A stretch of 64,000 nucleotides of DNA from Seison nebaliae (Eukaryota > Rotifera > Pararotatoria > Seisonacea > Seisonidae): NCBI GenBank assembly GCA_023231475.1, contig JALJEE010002185.1:1-64000 (forward strand). The letters are read 5' to 3'. Position 1 is the stretch's first letter, and every line of letters starts with the position of its first letter. Both the position numbers and the translations under genes were made by a program. Shown one piece after another: positions 1 to 11,482 of the stretch. The notes under the pieces are model-generated. The model had not been told where the DNA came from. It made no database searches and saw nothing but the letters and a program-made list of their open reading frames with translations.

Positions 1-14
1 ATTTTATCAACGAA

Positions 15-143
15 AATGTAACGAGCATTTTTTAGTTTTTTCTCAATTTTTCTTGAAAAAATGGTAAAATTTCTACATTTTTCACAAAATGGCGTCATAT
101 TTCAACAAAAATCGAGAAAAAACTAAAAAATGCTCGTTACATT
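15..143. repeat. Palindromic MITE-like element
   Basis: The two ends (about 15-60 and 98-143) are inverted copies of each other. They match perfectly for the outer 30 bases and differ at only two positions over about 45 bases, around a loop of roughly 37 bases. Both outer ends read AATGTAACGAGC inward. There is no coding capacity. This fits a short non-autonomous DNA element or foldback. I could not identify a clear target-site duplication, and the left flank is only 14 bases long here. Confidence 0.75.
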
Positions 144-544
144 AACTTTAATGTGGACTTTAAATTCCTACTGTATATACATATAAATGTTATAACAATT
201 ATGTATTATAGCGCATAAAGTGTTGATAATACAAATCCGTAAGTCTATAGCATGATAATTCATAGTTAACATTTTATTGGAACACAATCAACAACAATGA
301 GTAGTAGGTAAACAAGGATATTCAAATGTTGTATATTACGCATTAACAATCAACTACCAAGTAATCTTTGTTTGTTATCGATTTATCATTAACAACTTGT
401 TAAATTAATTTTTAATCCCATGTATTATGAGGAGAAGCTTCAAAAAAAATTTAATAAATTCTGAAACAAAACTTTTTAACGTGTTTTAACCCTATTTTTA
501 TGGATATTACGGATTGCTTTTGAAATTAAACGTGCATAATTTTA

Positions 545-790
545 AGATGGTTAAATAAAAGTAAGTGAAGACCTACAAAGGCAACAAGACCATAAGGGAT
601 GTTTCCAAGAAATTAAGTGTCTCCTTAGGGACAATTCAACGAATTTGTAAGAGCGGAAAGGTAACGTCTGATCGTAAGAATAAAAATTAGGGTTGCCCCT
701 CACCGATAAATCGACCGAATAAACAGAAAATCAAAAAATTAATTTTGGTAACCATCATTCAAACGTTAAAACTGTAATAGACCGGTTCGA
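545..790 (+). mobile_element. Tc1/mariner-like transposase fragment, decayed
   Basis: One frame from about 567 reads KTYKGNKTIRDVSKKLSVSL and continues GTIQRICKSGKV. This has the spacing of the N-terminal helix-turn-helix of Tc1-like transposases (an IREIAKKLGVS..TVSRI type pattern). A stop codon near 688 is followed by GCPSPINRPNKQKIKKL, where intact family members have a GRP-type motif and the linker to the second helix-turn-helix. No DDE catalytic domain follows. I read it as a short, non-functional remnant of a plain DNA transposon. The family match is from memory of the motif and was not searched. Confidence 0.55.
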
Positions 791-862
791 TTTGGAATAT
801 TGGAAGAATACCGTTTACAGAACAGTCCGCCAAATTTAATTAAAGTCAAAAAGAATGAAACG

Positions 863-1324
863 ATTGTAGGTGAATTGCCAGTTGGTTATGAATCCAGTCG
901 GCCTTTTTCCTGTCATTTCTACCACTTTCCCTTAATTTCCCAATTTTTAAAACTGATCATTTTGTGTAATTTTAATTTAAAATCATGAGACACAAAATTC
1001 ATAAAACTGATCATTTAAAAATTAATAATACATGAGAAGGATGAGTTACAGATTAAAAAAAACACATGAACTAATCTAAGCAGCATGTATTAGGTATAAG
1101 TTGATTTTTTTTAATTTTGTGAGGAAACAAAAGTCCGAAGTTTTAAATAAATTTCTGAAATAAATGTAATTTAAAAAGTACGACCTTGTAGAACATTTCA
1201 AGCTTTTTCTAGATATGTTAAATTCAAAATCATATCTTAAATATTTCTTTCAAAAAAAAAGAGGTATAAAAAAAGTTCAAAAAAATCGTCTGGATTCATA
1301 CCCAACTGGCAATTCACCTACAAT
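863..1324. repeat. 462 bp element with 38 bp terminal inverted repeats
   Basis: Positions 863-900 and 1287-1324 are inverted copies that match at 36 of 38 bases; both outer ends read ATTGTAGGTGAATTGCC inward. The interior is AT-rich with no convincing ORF. This looks like a MITE. It starts just after the decayed Tc1-like fragment, so it may be an internally deleted relative of that element, but that link is inferred from proximity only. Confidence 0.6.
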
Positions 1325-2016
1325 TGAATCAAAGAGAAACCTCACTTATCTTCAATTATTGATTACAGACGTTCTAGTTTGCAACTTTTCAGTACTACTA
1401 TAAATTTCCAATCCCCATATATACTCCTATGTAGCAGCCAAACAAGTTTGACATTATGAAGAGTGTGATTATAAAAACTTTATAATTTCTTACCACGCTA
1501 ATAATCAGAAGAATAATTTGTTCTATCTATCAGAAATATAAATCGCCAAAAACGAAAACCATATGAAATTTCTAAAAAGTAATAATTTTTCTGATCATAC
1601 CAACGAAGCTTGATTGAGAAATCAGTTATTTCGAGAGATTACGAAGCAATCAAGTAACTGTAAATTCGGCCTTCAGTCTATATATTTTATGCCTACTTAT
1701 TATTTATATTAATTATCATGAATAAAAATTACAAATTACAAAAATTAGGTAATTTGAACTTATAATTTGAATTTAACATTTAAATATGATTAAATTCATT
1801 TCATCACAACGCCTTCACTTTTTTGTTGAAAACTATTGCTCTTTCTCAAAGAGAAAATTTTTTGAATAAATATAAAATTATTCATCTTGAGTGGAGCACA
1901 AAATGAATGCAAAACTGAAAGACAGCCATCGGTTCACAAAATGTTCGATCGGAAGTAAATCTTGTTAATTATTTTATGTGTCTAATTTTACTTTCCTCAA
2001 ATTATTTCCAATTCAT
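1325..2016. other. Intergenic, nothing recognised
   Basis: AT-rich sequence with only short, low-quality ORFs on either strand. I see no RNA gene and no repeat structure here. Confidence 0.5.
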
Positions 2017-2184
2017 TTATTTGATAAGCATATCTTTCTTCTCTCTAACTAATGTACTTATTCTAGCTGGAAATAGTCGTTCAACTCTTGCTAAATAACT
2101 ATCCAAAATAATTGACAGTTCAATTTCAGTAGGTAAATTAGAAATGCTCATGATTTTATTCCTTTTCAAATTGGCTATCATCTT
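2017..2184 (-). CDS. Possible small protein or terminal exon, unknown
   Basis: A minus-strand frame ends with a stop at 2017. Its last 40 or so codons (SNLPTEIELSIILDSYLARV and onward to VREKKDMLIK) have balanced, helix-forming composition unlike the surrounding noise. In-frame ATG codons lie upstream at about 2184 and 2151. It could be a small gene or the last exon of a spliced gene to the right. No homologue is recognised and no partner exon was found. Confidence 0.25.
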   Translation of the reverse strand, partial: KMIANLKRNKIMSISNLPTEIELSIILDSYLARVERLFPARISTLVREKKDMLIK

Positions 2185-2229
2185 TTCCTCTCTCATCATG
2201 TAATGGATCTGGTTACAATAATGGTTCAT

Positions 2230-3390
2230 AATTGCTCATCGATGACATTTTCATCGACTCAAATTTTGAGTAGTATGAGATTAAGAGAATATACAGATTG
2301 TTAATTGTAAAATTGAGTAAAAAGAAAATCGAAGAGAAATGTCAATCGAAAAATAATGTTTCATATAGAGAAGTTGGATTGTTCCGGAAATTATTTTATG
2401 CAATTCATCTAATGGATGATTATGGGAGAAGATGAATAAAATCTTTCTCCCCTACGAAATGAGAAGCGGAAAATTTATTTTCCACTTTCACGTCTTTCTA
2501 AATCGAATACTTCTCAATTTCTGATTCCATGTTTTTAAAGAATGACCATCAATCAGTTACGAATAATTATGGATATAATAAATAAGCGAATTCAGAAAAA
2601 GAAACATTGACATATTAGGAGAATGTTAAAGCTCTTCACTAGTTCCTCACACAACAAAAAATGTTTTATTTCTCAATTAATCGATAAGGAATCATTAATT
2701 TAAATAATTAAGAAAATGGAAGAGAAGGAGATTCTTTAAAAGAAAAATCTCGCAATAATTTCTTCAACAAATTTTTCTATCAACAATCGAATTATGTCGC
2801 TCATGTCCATTAACAACAACAGTAGCTTATAGCTAATTTGAATAATTATGTGCATTTATACAATTGGTCGTGAGGAACATGAAGATTGGGGAAATGTGAG
2901 GAAGTTATTTTATATGGATTGTCTGATTTCCATCTTTAATTATGCAATACCAGTTGAAGAATGTTTTGTTTGTTATGTCCAGTAGAGAATGGTCAATTCG
3001 TTTCGACAAAAAATATTATTGGTAGAATAATTTTCTACTCTCTTCATCTCATATTAATAGGTGTGCGTATATGTGTATATATGTGTGTGTATATATGTGT
3101 GTATATGTGTATGTATGTGTGTGAGAATAAGTTACTCTTCTTTATGTCCATTTCTAGTAGGATTGTTGTGTTGTCGTAGTCGGAAAAAGAAGATAAATAT
3201 TTTATTAAATTTACTCATATGTAAGGATGATGATATTTTCAGATTATTTCATTTTCACTCTCCAACTAGATTCCTCCATTCTTCCCGTCATTGCCAGACA
3301 TTGTTAAGGAAACACAATTTGTTTTATATCAGAGACTTGAATTCCTCTCGATTATTCGGATCCATCAGCAGTTTGTTTCCATCGAACGTC
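2230..3390. other. Intergenic with a (GT)n/(TATG)n microsatellite
   Basis: AT-rich spacer upstream of the Asn-rich gene. At about 3060-3124 lies a GTGTATATGTGT-type simple repeat. This repeat is open in the frame of the next gene and would add a spurious Cys/Val/Tyr-rich N-terminus if translated. Confidence 0.7.
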
Positions 3391-5205
3391 ATGTCCGAAT
3401 ATAATGAATGTGATGGAACAAATAATGGAATACTTCAACAAACTACTGGTGGGATGATGGATTGTTTTACGAATTTCGATTCATTTCTCTCCACGAATGG
3501 AAATAATATTCGACGACAAAATCAAGTTCTGCCATCACTCTCCTTCTCCAATATTCATGAGGAGAATGGTGGACAGGATATTTTGGGATCGATGGGTTCG
3601 CCTGCATCTGAACGTTTCGCTCATTCGAATGATAATAATTCATTCCTTCAAAATAATTCGTTTCTTCAATTCGACAATAACGTTGAACAACATGGATCGA
3701 TGAATTCTCTTTTCCATATACCATCCACAAATGATCGATGTGACCGATTTTCAAATTATGGACAACCACCATATTCATCAGATATCATCTCCAACGAATC
3801 GTTACCCTCATCACATTCTTCAACTAATCTTCATCTCAAAAATAAAAAATCTGATGTGTTAAGTAACGGCAATTGTGAAACGCCAACACATTGTCGAAGT
3901 AAAACATCAAATTTCAATCCTTTCGTGAATGGAAAAAATCAGAATTCAAATAATGGATCAAATGAACGATTTATATCTCATCATCAACGAAATAATAGTG
4001 TTGATTATGTTTATTTCGAGTCATCAGCCAACACATCATTCTCGTCACGTTCATTGACATCTGATGAATTAGCTACAGGAAATGGAATGAATAGAAGTGA
4101 TGTGAATGAAAGTAATAGATTCAACTACTTTTATGATCAAGATCAATTCCTTCAAAATTCAAATCAAACTTTTTCATTTCCAAATTCTAATAATAATAAT
4201 AATCATAATAATAATCATAATAATAATCAATTACCATCCACTCAAAATTTTCAAGTTCCTTATAACAATAACAATTTGAATTTTAATAATCCGATAGATA
4301 ACAACAATAACAACAAGAATAGGAATAAATTTTCGGAAAATGAAGAAATTCTTTTTTCAGAATTAGATACTAAATTTGATCGATTGATTGATGGGAATAA
4401 TTTCGATTTTTCTAATTCAACTTTCAATAATGAGTTCACAATGGATAATTTGTTTAATCATGAAGTTCCTCTCTCCGTTGATACGGCGAGTGAAGATGTA
4501 CAGAAAAATCGATTAAACGGTTCATCCGATCGAGAATGTGTGGCGGGGAAGAAAAGACGTTCAAGTTATTCTCATTCTCGATTCCGTTATTTGAATATGA
4601 ATGAGAAATATGAAAATCAACAAATCGATTATCAAAGAAACAAGAATAGTGAATTGGATATGAAATCGTTTCATCAAATGCCTAAATCATTTGCCAACAT
4701 CGAATTGAATGCTAATTATGAGGATAACATTCCTTTTTATTCTGCTCCCCAACAACCACAACGACAATCGCAACAACCACAAAATCGATATATGATGTTC
4801 ACTCAAGATAATGAAACTACATTTCATCAACCCAATAATCGTCATTCATTACGTGATGATCACGAATTGTTTATTGATGATAATTCATCTCGTTTGGTAC
4901 CGTCATCAACCTTGTCCAATTTACAACGATCCACCGAACAAATAAATTATGTTGAAATGAATAATCGGAATAATAGGAATCCTGAATCTTTCCAACAAAA
5001 TCCATTTCAAAAACAGAAAAGATCTCGAGCTTCTAGTGTCGCCACACGAAATCTTCATGTTGTAAATAATTCTCCTTGTCAAACCGAAATTAATCGATCC
5101 TCTACTCGATGTTCACTTCAGAATCAATCAAATTATGATTTTGGAAATGATCCAAAAACTTATAATTATTCTCAATCACTCAACAGCAGCAGCAACAACA
5201 ACAAC

Positions 5206-5240
<35 letters not shown>

Positions 5241-6427
5241 CAATAATAATAATTATTTTGAACATGAAATATTTCCAAGAAATGATACGAATCGATATCG
5301 AGCAAATTCACATCTCAATGAATCGACAATTGGTACGTCGTTTTCGAATAAAACGAATATGCATTTATCGAGAGATCGAATGACGTCGTCGTTTATTGTC
5401 TCAGAAAATAATGATTCGCAATCCAATGGGAAATTAACTCAAAATTCATCCGAACCTCATTTACCACAGAATTTCCTTCAACAACAATCTCATATAAATG
5501 AAAATCAAAGAACGACTAATTTTATCGAAAGAACATACGATATTTTGTTGAAAGGTCAATGGTCAAAAATGTCTCGAAATTGTCAATCTGAATTCATTCA
5601 TCGTTTAACTCGTTTAGTTAATCGCATTTGTACGTTCACTCAACAATTGGAAATAATTCGAATTCTTCAACCAGACGTTTCTCTTTTAGAGAATAATCTC
5701 AAGAATTTCGCTGTCAACATCAATCATTTGGATGACGAGAAAGTGAGAAGAATTAGACAATTCATTCGAACTTTAGGAATGTCAGTTAGTGATATCGATG
5801 ACGATGCCAAACCAGAAATGAAGCGTGCTAAGCGAAGAAAAAAACGATTATCTCAATTGTCAGTGGCTGAAGATATCATGACGGATCGACCTACAAATCA
5901 TCATCAACGGAAATGTTTTAATCATCGACATCAAACTAGAAAAGATGAGTCACATCATTTATCGTCAATTCTTCCAAATAATTTAACAAATGAACGATCG
6001 AACACTAAAAATTCGATAAATAGAAATAATAAATTATCAATGTCATTCATCGCAAAAGATGATCATTCATCTTCTATGAAGAATCGAAAATCTTTGCCAT
6101 CGTCATCACATATACCATTTCTCGCTAATCGTCTATCGGAAGAGGAAGACATAAAGGAAACATTCGATTCTCCATTCCCAAGTGAAACGAATAAAGATTA
6201 TCGAACCGTCGACAATTATCGAGTTAGTAGAAATTTCCATCGAACGGTTTTTATTTCCATACTTTCAGTTACAATTACGTGTCTGGCGTCAATTGTATCA
6301 TCGTCAACGAAAAGAAATGAAACAATTACAGAAAGAGAATAGGAGTGGATACTTCCAGAATACTCAGTTAGTAAATATGAAGAAGGTGGAAGGTTGTTCA
6401 GATGAAGATGTTGACATCATTTCCTGA
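3391..6427 (+). CDS. Asn-rich protein, unknown function
   Basis: Two exons, 3391-6222 and 6269-6427, joined in frame by a 46 nt intron with a TTTCAG acceptor, give 996 residues. I chose ATG 3391 because the frame further upstream runs into a GT microsatellite. About 700 residues are Asn/Ser/Gln/His-rich, with Asn runs encoded by AAT/AAC repeats near 4190 and 5190. One ordered block stands out near 5520-5800: a helical stretch containing YDILLKGQWSKM, then LTRLVNRICTFTQQLEIIRI, then NHLDDEKVRRIRQFIRTLGM. A basic KRAKRRKKR patch suitable for nuclear import follows. The last exon is charged and helical (QLYHRQRKEMKQLQKEN). I do not recognise a named family. A nuclear scaffold or transcription-related protein with low-complexity arms is my inference. 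Confidence 0.7.
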
Positions 6428-6905
6428 ATGACAAATATTTGATATTTTCTATTATTCTGTTTGGAAGAAAAGAGAGAAAGACATAAAAAGACATTGAACA
6501 TTCTATAGATTTCCCCCCGGTGTATAAAAAAAAGAGATGGAAATTATCTTTAATTTTATATAAAGAAAAATAATTTTTTCTAATCGAAATATCAACCAGT
6601 TCCAATCGCGCATTCACCAAATTGATATTTTATATATTTTTTATTTTATTTATTTATTTCTTTCGACAACATTAATTTCTTTTCGATCTCTATTTATTTT
6701 ATTTTGGATACGAATCATCTCTCCTATCATTTTATATGAAGATCTTCATTTTCTTCCACATCTCTCTTTCTACGTCACTATTTATTTTAATCAATAAAAT
6801 TTACGAACAATAAACTATCGATGAATTTGAAATAAATAAAACTATAAATAGTTTCTCATAAAGAAAAAAGAATAAGCCAATTCTTCTTCATTCTCACAAA
6901 TAATT
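6428..6905. other. Convergent 3' spacer
   Basis: AT-rich spacer between the 3' ends of two convergent genes. It contains several AATAAA-like signals on both strands (for example near 6797 and 6835) and nothing else notable. Confidence 0.6.
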
Positions 6906-8270
6906 TCAAGTCATTTCTTCTTTTGGTAATGGGACAATATTATCATTGTCGATTGTCGATAAAGCGTCAATTAATGATCGATCATTCTCTAAAATTGACG
7001 GACGTGGTCGATGTGTATTTATTCCAGGAATATTCATCGGATATTTCTCAATCACACAACCTTTTGTAGTTGGTATTAATTTCAATACACAATGTAGTGG
7101 CACTTTCAAATAAGGAAGTTCCTTTTGAGAAACGTCAGTGAAATAAGCGAGAATACATCGAAGAACAGCTTGATGTCCAACCACCAGAACATTATTCGAT
7201 CGTTCCAATTCCATAATAACCGGTTCCACTCTTAATACCAGATCATGATATGATTCACCTGACGGATATCGATAACGATATTTATTTCTATCACGTTCAG
7301 CAAATTCTTTCGGATATTTCGACGCAATTTCTTTGTATGTTAGTCCTTCACAAATTCCTGCATCGATCTCATCTAGAGCTGGCCAGACTTCCTTAAGCCC
7401 GGTAGTGTGCATAGCCGTTTGTATTGTCCGTTTTCTACTACTTGTCCAAATATCGAGAATGTTGTCCTCCTTCCTCATAAATTCAGCTAGAGCTATTGCA
7501 TATTCTTTCCCTCGTTGTGACAAATCTGAATCGCCACCAATTTTTCCTTCTCGATTCATCAACGATTCTCCATGACGTGTCAAATAAATGGAACGTGATT
7601 GCACACTCATATTCATTAGGAAATATATCGTTCTTGATTGGATATGACCACGAATGTTGTGAACGATGAATCTTCTTCCCACATCAATAATCTTTAAGAA
7701 ACATAAATCGACATCACCTTCCAAATCCATCGATTCATATATTAATTCTTTCTTTGCGATCTTCTCTTTGAATTTTTCCAAATTTTTAATATTTTCAACT
7801 TTCGTATCTAAAATATTTTTATCGATAATCGATTCGTCTTTACAATCACTTTCAACGAACATCACATTATATGTTGAGGGAGAATATTTATCAGATAATT
7901 TATCCAACAATTTTTGTCGACTTTCTCTCGTCAAATGTTCCCCATAATAAATGGCGACAGAATTGGATTGTTTATCAATAAATTCATATAATTCGTTCAT
8001 TTCCTCATCCTCATTCTCATCATCTTCCACGTCTTCATTATTCCCAATTTTACCAAAGACTTTCGTTCGAATTCCTATCCAATTGAAATATCTCGCCAAT
8101 TTCGTTGCTGTATATAATTTCCCTCTAGCTGGCAATCCCACCATCACAATAATAATGGACATGTCACACGAATAACTCGCTGCACCTAAAACGGAACATA
8201 TTTTCAATGGACGTAAAGAATGGTCCTTAATTAATTCGGACTGATCTGTCAATCCATCTCCGGCGCTCAT
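6906..8270 (-). CDS. PFKFB: PFKFB family: fructose-2,6-bisphosphatase with degenerate kinase domain
   Basis: Single exon, 454 residues from ATG 8270; the open frame extends upstream only through a GTG. The bifunctional family makes and destroys fructose-2,6-bisphosphate, the activator of phosphofructokinase-1. The C-terminal bisphosphatase half looks intact: RHGE at about residues 232-235, the EIDAGICEGLTY block near 301-312 and GHQAVLRC with His near 366. The N-terminal kinase half is not. The P-loop reads GLPARGKL, not GKT; the usual FDATNTTRERR segment is replaced by YYGEHLTRESRQ, losing the conserved Asp; and an acidic stretch near 79-92 replaces the usual YRR region. The hinge DVGRRF and IQSRTIYFLMN is conserved. 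Likely a bisphosphatase-only enzyme (inference). A TTTCAG acceptor about 23-30 bases upstream suggests an additional 5' exon or trans-splice site. Confidence 0.88.
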   Translation of the reverse strand: MSAGDGLTDQSELIKDHSLRPLKICSVLGAASYSCDMSIIIVMVGLPARGKLYTATKLARYFNWIGIRTKVFGKIGNNEDVEDDENEDEEMNELYEFIDKQSNSVAIYYGEHLTRESRQKLLDKLSDKYSPSTYNVMFVESDCKDESIIDKNILDTKVENIKNLEKFKEKIAKKELIYESMDLEGDVDLCFLKIIDVGRRFIVHNIRGHIQSRTIYFLMNMSVQSRSIYLTRHGESLMNREGKIGGDSDLSQRGKEYAIALAEFMRKEDNILDIWTSSRKRTIQTAMHTTGLKEVWPALDEIDAGICEGLTYKEIASKYPKEFAERDRNKYRYRYPSGESYHDLVLRVEPVIMELERSNNVLVVGHQAVLRCILAYFTDVSQKELPYLKVPLHCVLKLIPTTKGCVIEKYPMNIPGINTHRPRPSILENDRSLIDALSTIDNDNIVPLPKEEMT

Positions 8271-8792
8271 GTCTCTCACAGAAGAACGATGTTTATCTGA
8301 AACAGAAATTTGTCTATCCTCACCATAAATAATGGCCTTTCATTTGCATTTAGTGCAACAAATTTTATTATTTCTCTTCATTTACATTTCACTACTATTT
8401 CATCATTATTCCCTCGAATTTTTTGTATTTTTAATCAAATTTTCATTTTGAGGAAATTAAAAAATTTTGAAATTTTAATTTTCAAAAAATTTAAAAACTT
8501 TTATTCGCCAAATGAAGTTGTTTGTTGAATGTTGTCAAACTAAATTTATTGTTTTTCAAAAGAAAATTCTAATAAAATTTAAAAGGAATTTAAATGCAAT
8601 TTAGTAAAATAAAATGATATCGAGAAATATGATGAAAGAAAGAAAAAATGAAATTAGAATGAAATTATCAGATTCTTTGTAGTTTTCCTGTAAATAAATA
8701 AATAGTTGGAAGTAAAAGTCGTAAAAGGAAAGCAGAAATAATTTTTCATGAAAAACAAAAAAACATATATTATTATATACATTTTGGAAGTA
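8271..8792. other. Spacer, nothing recognised
   Basis: AT-rich spacer upstream of the PFKFB gene and downstream of the metallophosphoesterase gene. AATAAA-like sequences occur near the latter's 3' end. No gene or structured repeat seen. Confidence 0.5.
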
Positions 8793-10218
8793 TTATTGGC
8801 AATAAAACCGAACGAACATAATTAAATAGAAAAGAACTTTACAAGAAATTAAACAGCAGAAGAATGTCAAGTAGATGTTTAATGAATAATAACGATCACT
8901 TAACCAGAGAACTGTATATAATAAGTCAATTTGTCCAATGTCATCTTTATTAATGAGAAGAACACCCACGCCTGGATGTTTGACACCCATTCGGTAGGAC
9001 ATTGTTGGTACGACGATTTCACCTTTCAATCTCCCAAATAATCTGAGATTCATAAATTTATTATAACAATTAAAATTGAATTTAGCATCGTCATATTGAT
9101 GTTGGTTGCAAAACTCACCAACAACTCTCAATTCTCCACTCTCCAAATCGTCGAGATAGAGAACTGTCTAAAATTTCAATGAAATAATTCGTAAAATTGA
9201 GAGAGGTGAAGAAACTTTATGAAAATCTCCACTGAATGTGATTGATGGTGAGAGGAGTCGATGTAAATGGAGATTCACTTCATCGAATCTAGGCGAGAGT
9301 GGCCAATGATTGGCGACGATCAATGGACGAAATGAATCATTTCGTTGTTGAAAGACGGACATCATTAACTCTTTTCTATCTTCATCATTTCTTTCGTAAT
9401 TGAAATTACTTTTCGTCCTTAATAAACTCTTTTGAATTGGTCGATCTGTCACATCCGCTTCAGATGACTTAATCAACGAAAAATAATCCATATCCATCTG
9501 GAAATGAGTTTAAAGAAGAAAAACTCTTAAAAATATATTGAACTTGAAATATCTCGAAATTGTTGAAGGAATAAAAATTATTTTGATGTTTCATCTGGAA
9601 ATATTTCAAGAATTTTTTGCAAATTGTTTTGTCTCGTAAAAACGGATATTCTCCTCCAATATCGTTATCACCTGGTAAATAAATTAACTATGAGAAAGAA
9701 AGTTCCATTTATTCAAATACAAATTAAAGAAAAAACATTTTTCTTTTCTTTCTCGAGTTGTTTAATGGAGAATATTTGACGGAATCGATGGAAATAAATC
9801 TCGAAATCATTTTCGTTCGCTTCGATTCCTTCATCGAATAAATCTCCCAAAAAGATGATTGTAGAAAAGTTGAATTTTGTTGAGATTCGAACGAAATACC
9901 TATTCAGATATGAATCTGAATCGAAAATTGTGATATATTTCAGGAGAGGTTTCTCATTCTTATTTCCAATTAATTGAGGATCAGAAATAATTAAAATGAT
10001 TTCGGCATTTTCAAATTTTCTTTAAGGGGAAGTTGTAATAATAAAAAAATAAGTTTTAATTCGAATTAAGTTTAGCACACGTACTTGGGAATGGTAGCCC
10101 ATTTGGAAGAAGTGTAATTGTAAATGAAATATTCGTTCCAAGAACTAATGAGGAAGAAGGTGATCATCCATTTGAATTCGTATGTTTTCTGGAGTAGCCA
10201 TCGTATTTGAGAAGTCAT
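8793..10218 (-). CDS. PGAP5/MPPE1-like metallophosphoesterase
   Basis: Five exons read right to left: 10218-10085, 10019-9737, 9687-9544, 9497-9216 and 9167-8793. All junctions are in frame (introns 65, 49, 46 and 48 nt) and give 405 residues, close to the MPPE1 length. The family (Cdc1/Ted1/PGAP5) remodels the GPI-anchor glycan in the ER-Golgi. N-terminal membrane helix with a WNEYF motif; then ISDPQLIG, IFLGDLFDEG, PGDNDIGGEY, VANHWPLSPR, FSGDFHK and a C-terminal IVVPTMSYRMG block before a last hydrophobic segment. The motif order is that of the family. Two usual metal ligands differ: GNHD is GDND and GHTH is GDFH. This may be a subfamily trait or loss of activity; I cannot decide. The start was chosen as the first ATG in the exon; an upstream exon is possible. 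Confidence 0.85.
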
Positions 10219-10485
10219 CGAGAGGAGAATAATTGAGAGAATATCATATAATTCAAATGATACATATGATGCTACAAGAGACAGAGAAAGAATTACAGAG
10301 AATGTAAATGGGAATAATAATATTTGGGAATGAGGAAGCTGAAAGTTCAAATAAAATTCAAACAAACTAAAAACTTTTGTTCGTTAATTAACTTTCACAA
10401 ATTATTCCCATGTTTTGGTGACGATGACGATGGATGAAGTGGACGATCTCCAACAACAAAAAAAAGTTTCTTCTTTGTCGATAAG
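10219..10485. promoter_or_regulatory. Divergent promoter region
   Basis: This 267 bp stretch separates the starts of two genes transcribed away from each other (metallophosphoesterase on minus, SPEF1 on plus), so it must hold both promoters unless upstream non-coding exons exist. No specific motif is identified. Confidence 0.45.
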
Positions 10486-11482
10486 ATGTCTTATTCGATT
10501 TTCAATATTGACCTCACCGAAAGACAATTAGAAGATTTATTTCATTGGATCGACAACATACCGTTATCCAGACCCAAAAGAAAAGTGGAAAGAGACTTCG
10601 CTGATGGAGGTTTCATACTTCAATATCATTATAACATTATTATATCTGTTAACATCTATTCATATTAATAGTGATGACATCAGAAATTATCAAACACTTT
10701 TTTCCTAATATCGTCGAACTTCACAATTATACACCAGCTAACAATGTTCAACAAAAAACGACTAATTGGAATGTCCTGAATAAGTTTCGTTTTATGACAC
10801 GAATTTATTAAATCAAATTTTTCTTTTCTTTTGAAAGAAAAGTTTTAGTTCGACTCGGTCTAAATATGCCTGATAATTTGATCAGAGATATCGCTCTCTG
10901 TAAACCGGGAGCTGCCGAAATTTTTCTTTATCATTTACGTCAACGTTTAGAAGAGTTAGCAAATAGAATAATTGTTCAATGTTCAACTTAACTTTTTGAA
11001 AACAGGACTGATTCAGATAGTTTGTTACCCTTAAGTACCGACCGACCAAAACATGGAGCACGGTTTATTTTTAGAATATAATAAATTCAAATATATTTGT
11101 TGAATGAAGTGATGGAAGAAGTGAATACAAAGACTCTAGTCAATATGGAGATAGTGAAACACAGTCATTTGATAGTCGACTAACCAAAACAAACGTAACG
11201 AGGTCCCACGGGGGCAAGTCATTAAATGGTCATCTGAAAGGCGATGTGGTGAGTCGATTAGAGTTCGAAGAAAAAGTGAATGAATGTTTAACAATTGAAG
11301 AGAACAATCAGGTTTTTTGTCTTCTTTCCTATTTTTCTTTCAAACCACAAATTTTTTAGATACTTTCCGCGAAAATTCGACGATTGGAACATCTGTTAGA
11401 ATTGAAGGATACTCGAATAGAAAAATTGACGAAAGATATGGAAAAATTAAAATCAGGACGTGGTCAAAAACATCGATTTTAA
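10486..11482 (+). CDS. SPEF1: SPEF1/CLAMP, CH-domain microtubule protein
   Basis: Six exons, 10486-10609, 10672-10783, 10838-10954, 11006-11062, 11110-11311 and 11360-11482, all in frame; 244 residues, similar to vertebrate SPEF1. The family binds and bundles microtubules in cilia, flagella and planar cytoskeleton. The N-terminus has the diagnostic calponin-like CH domain: DLFHWIDNIPLSRPKRKVER, then DFADGVMTSEIIKHFFPNIV, then TTNWNVLNKKVLVRLGLNMP. A polar linker follows, and the C-terminal 45 residues form the conserved coiled coil (ILSAKIRRLEHLLELKDTRI). The start ATG is the first in the open frame and agrees with the family N-terminus. Next to it on the same strand is JMJD6, 368 bp downstream. 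Confidence 0.95.

Noticed and set aside
3061-3390. N-terminal extension MCVYVYICVC of the Asn-rich gene
   Set aside because: It is the translation of a GT/TATG microsatellite; the first plausible ATG is 3391.
10219-10365. Longer N-terminus for the metallophosphoesterase
   Set aside because: The extended frame starts only with TTG and a stop lies upstream; no exon with an ATG could be joined in phase.
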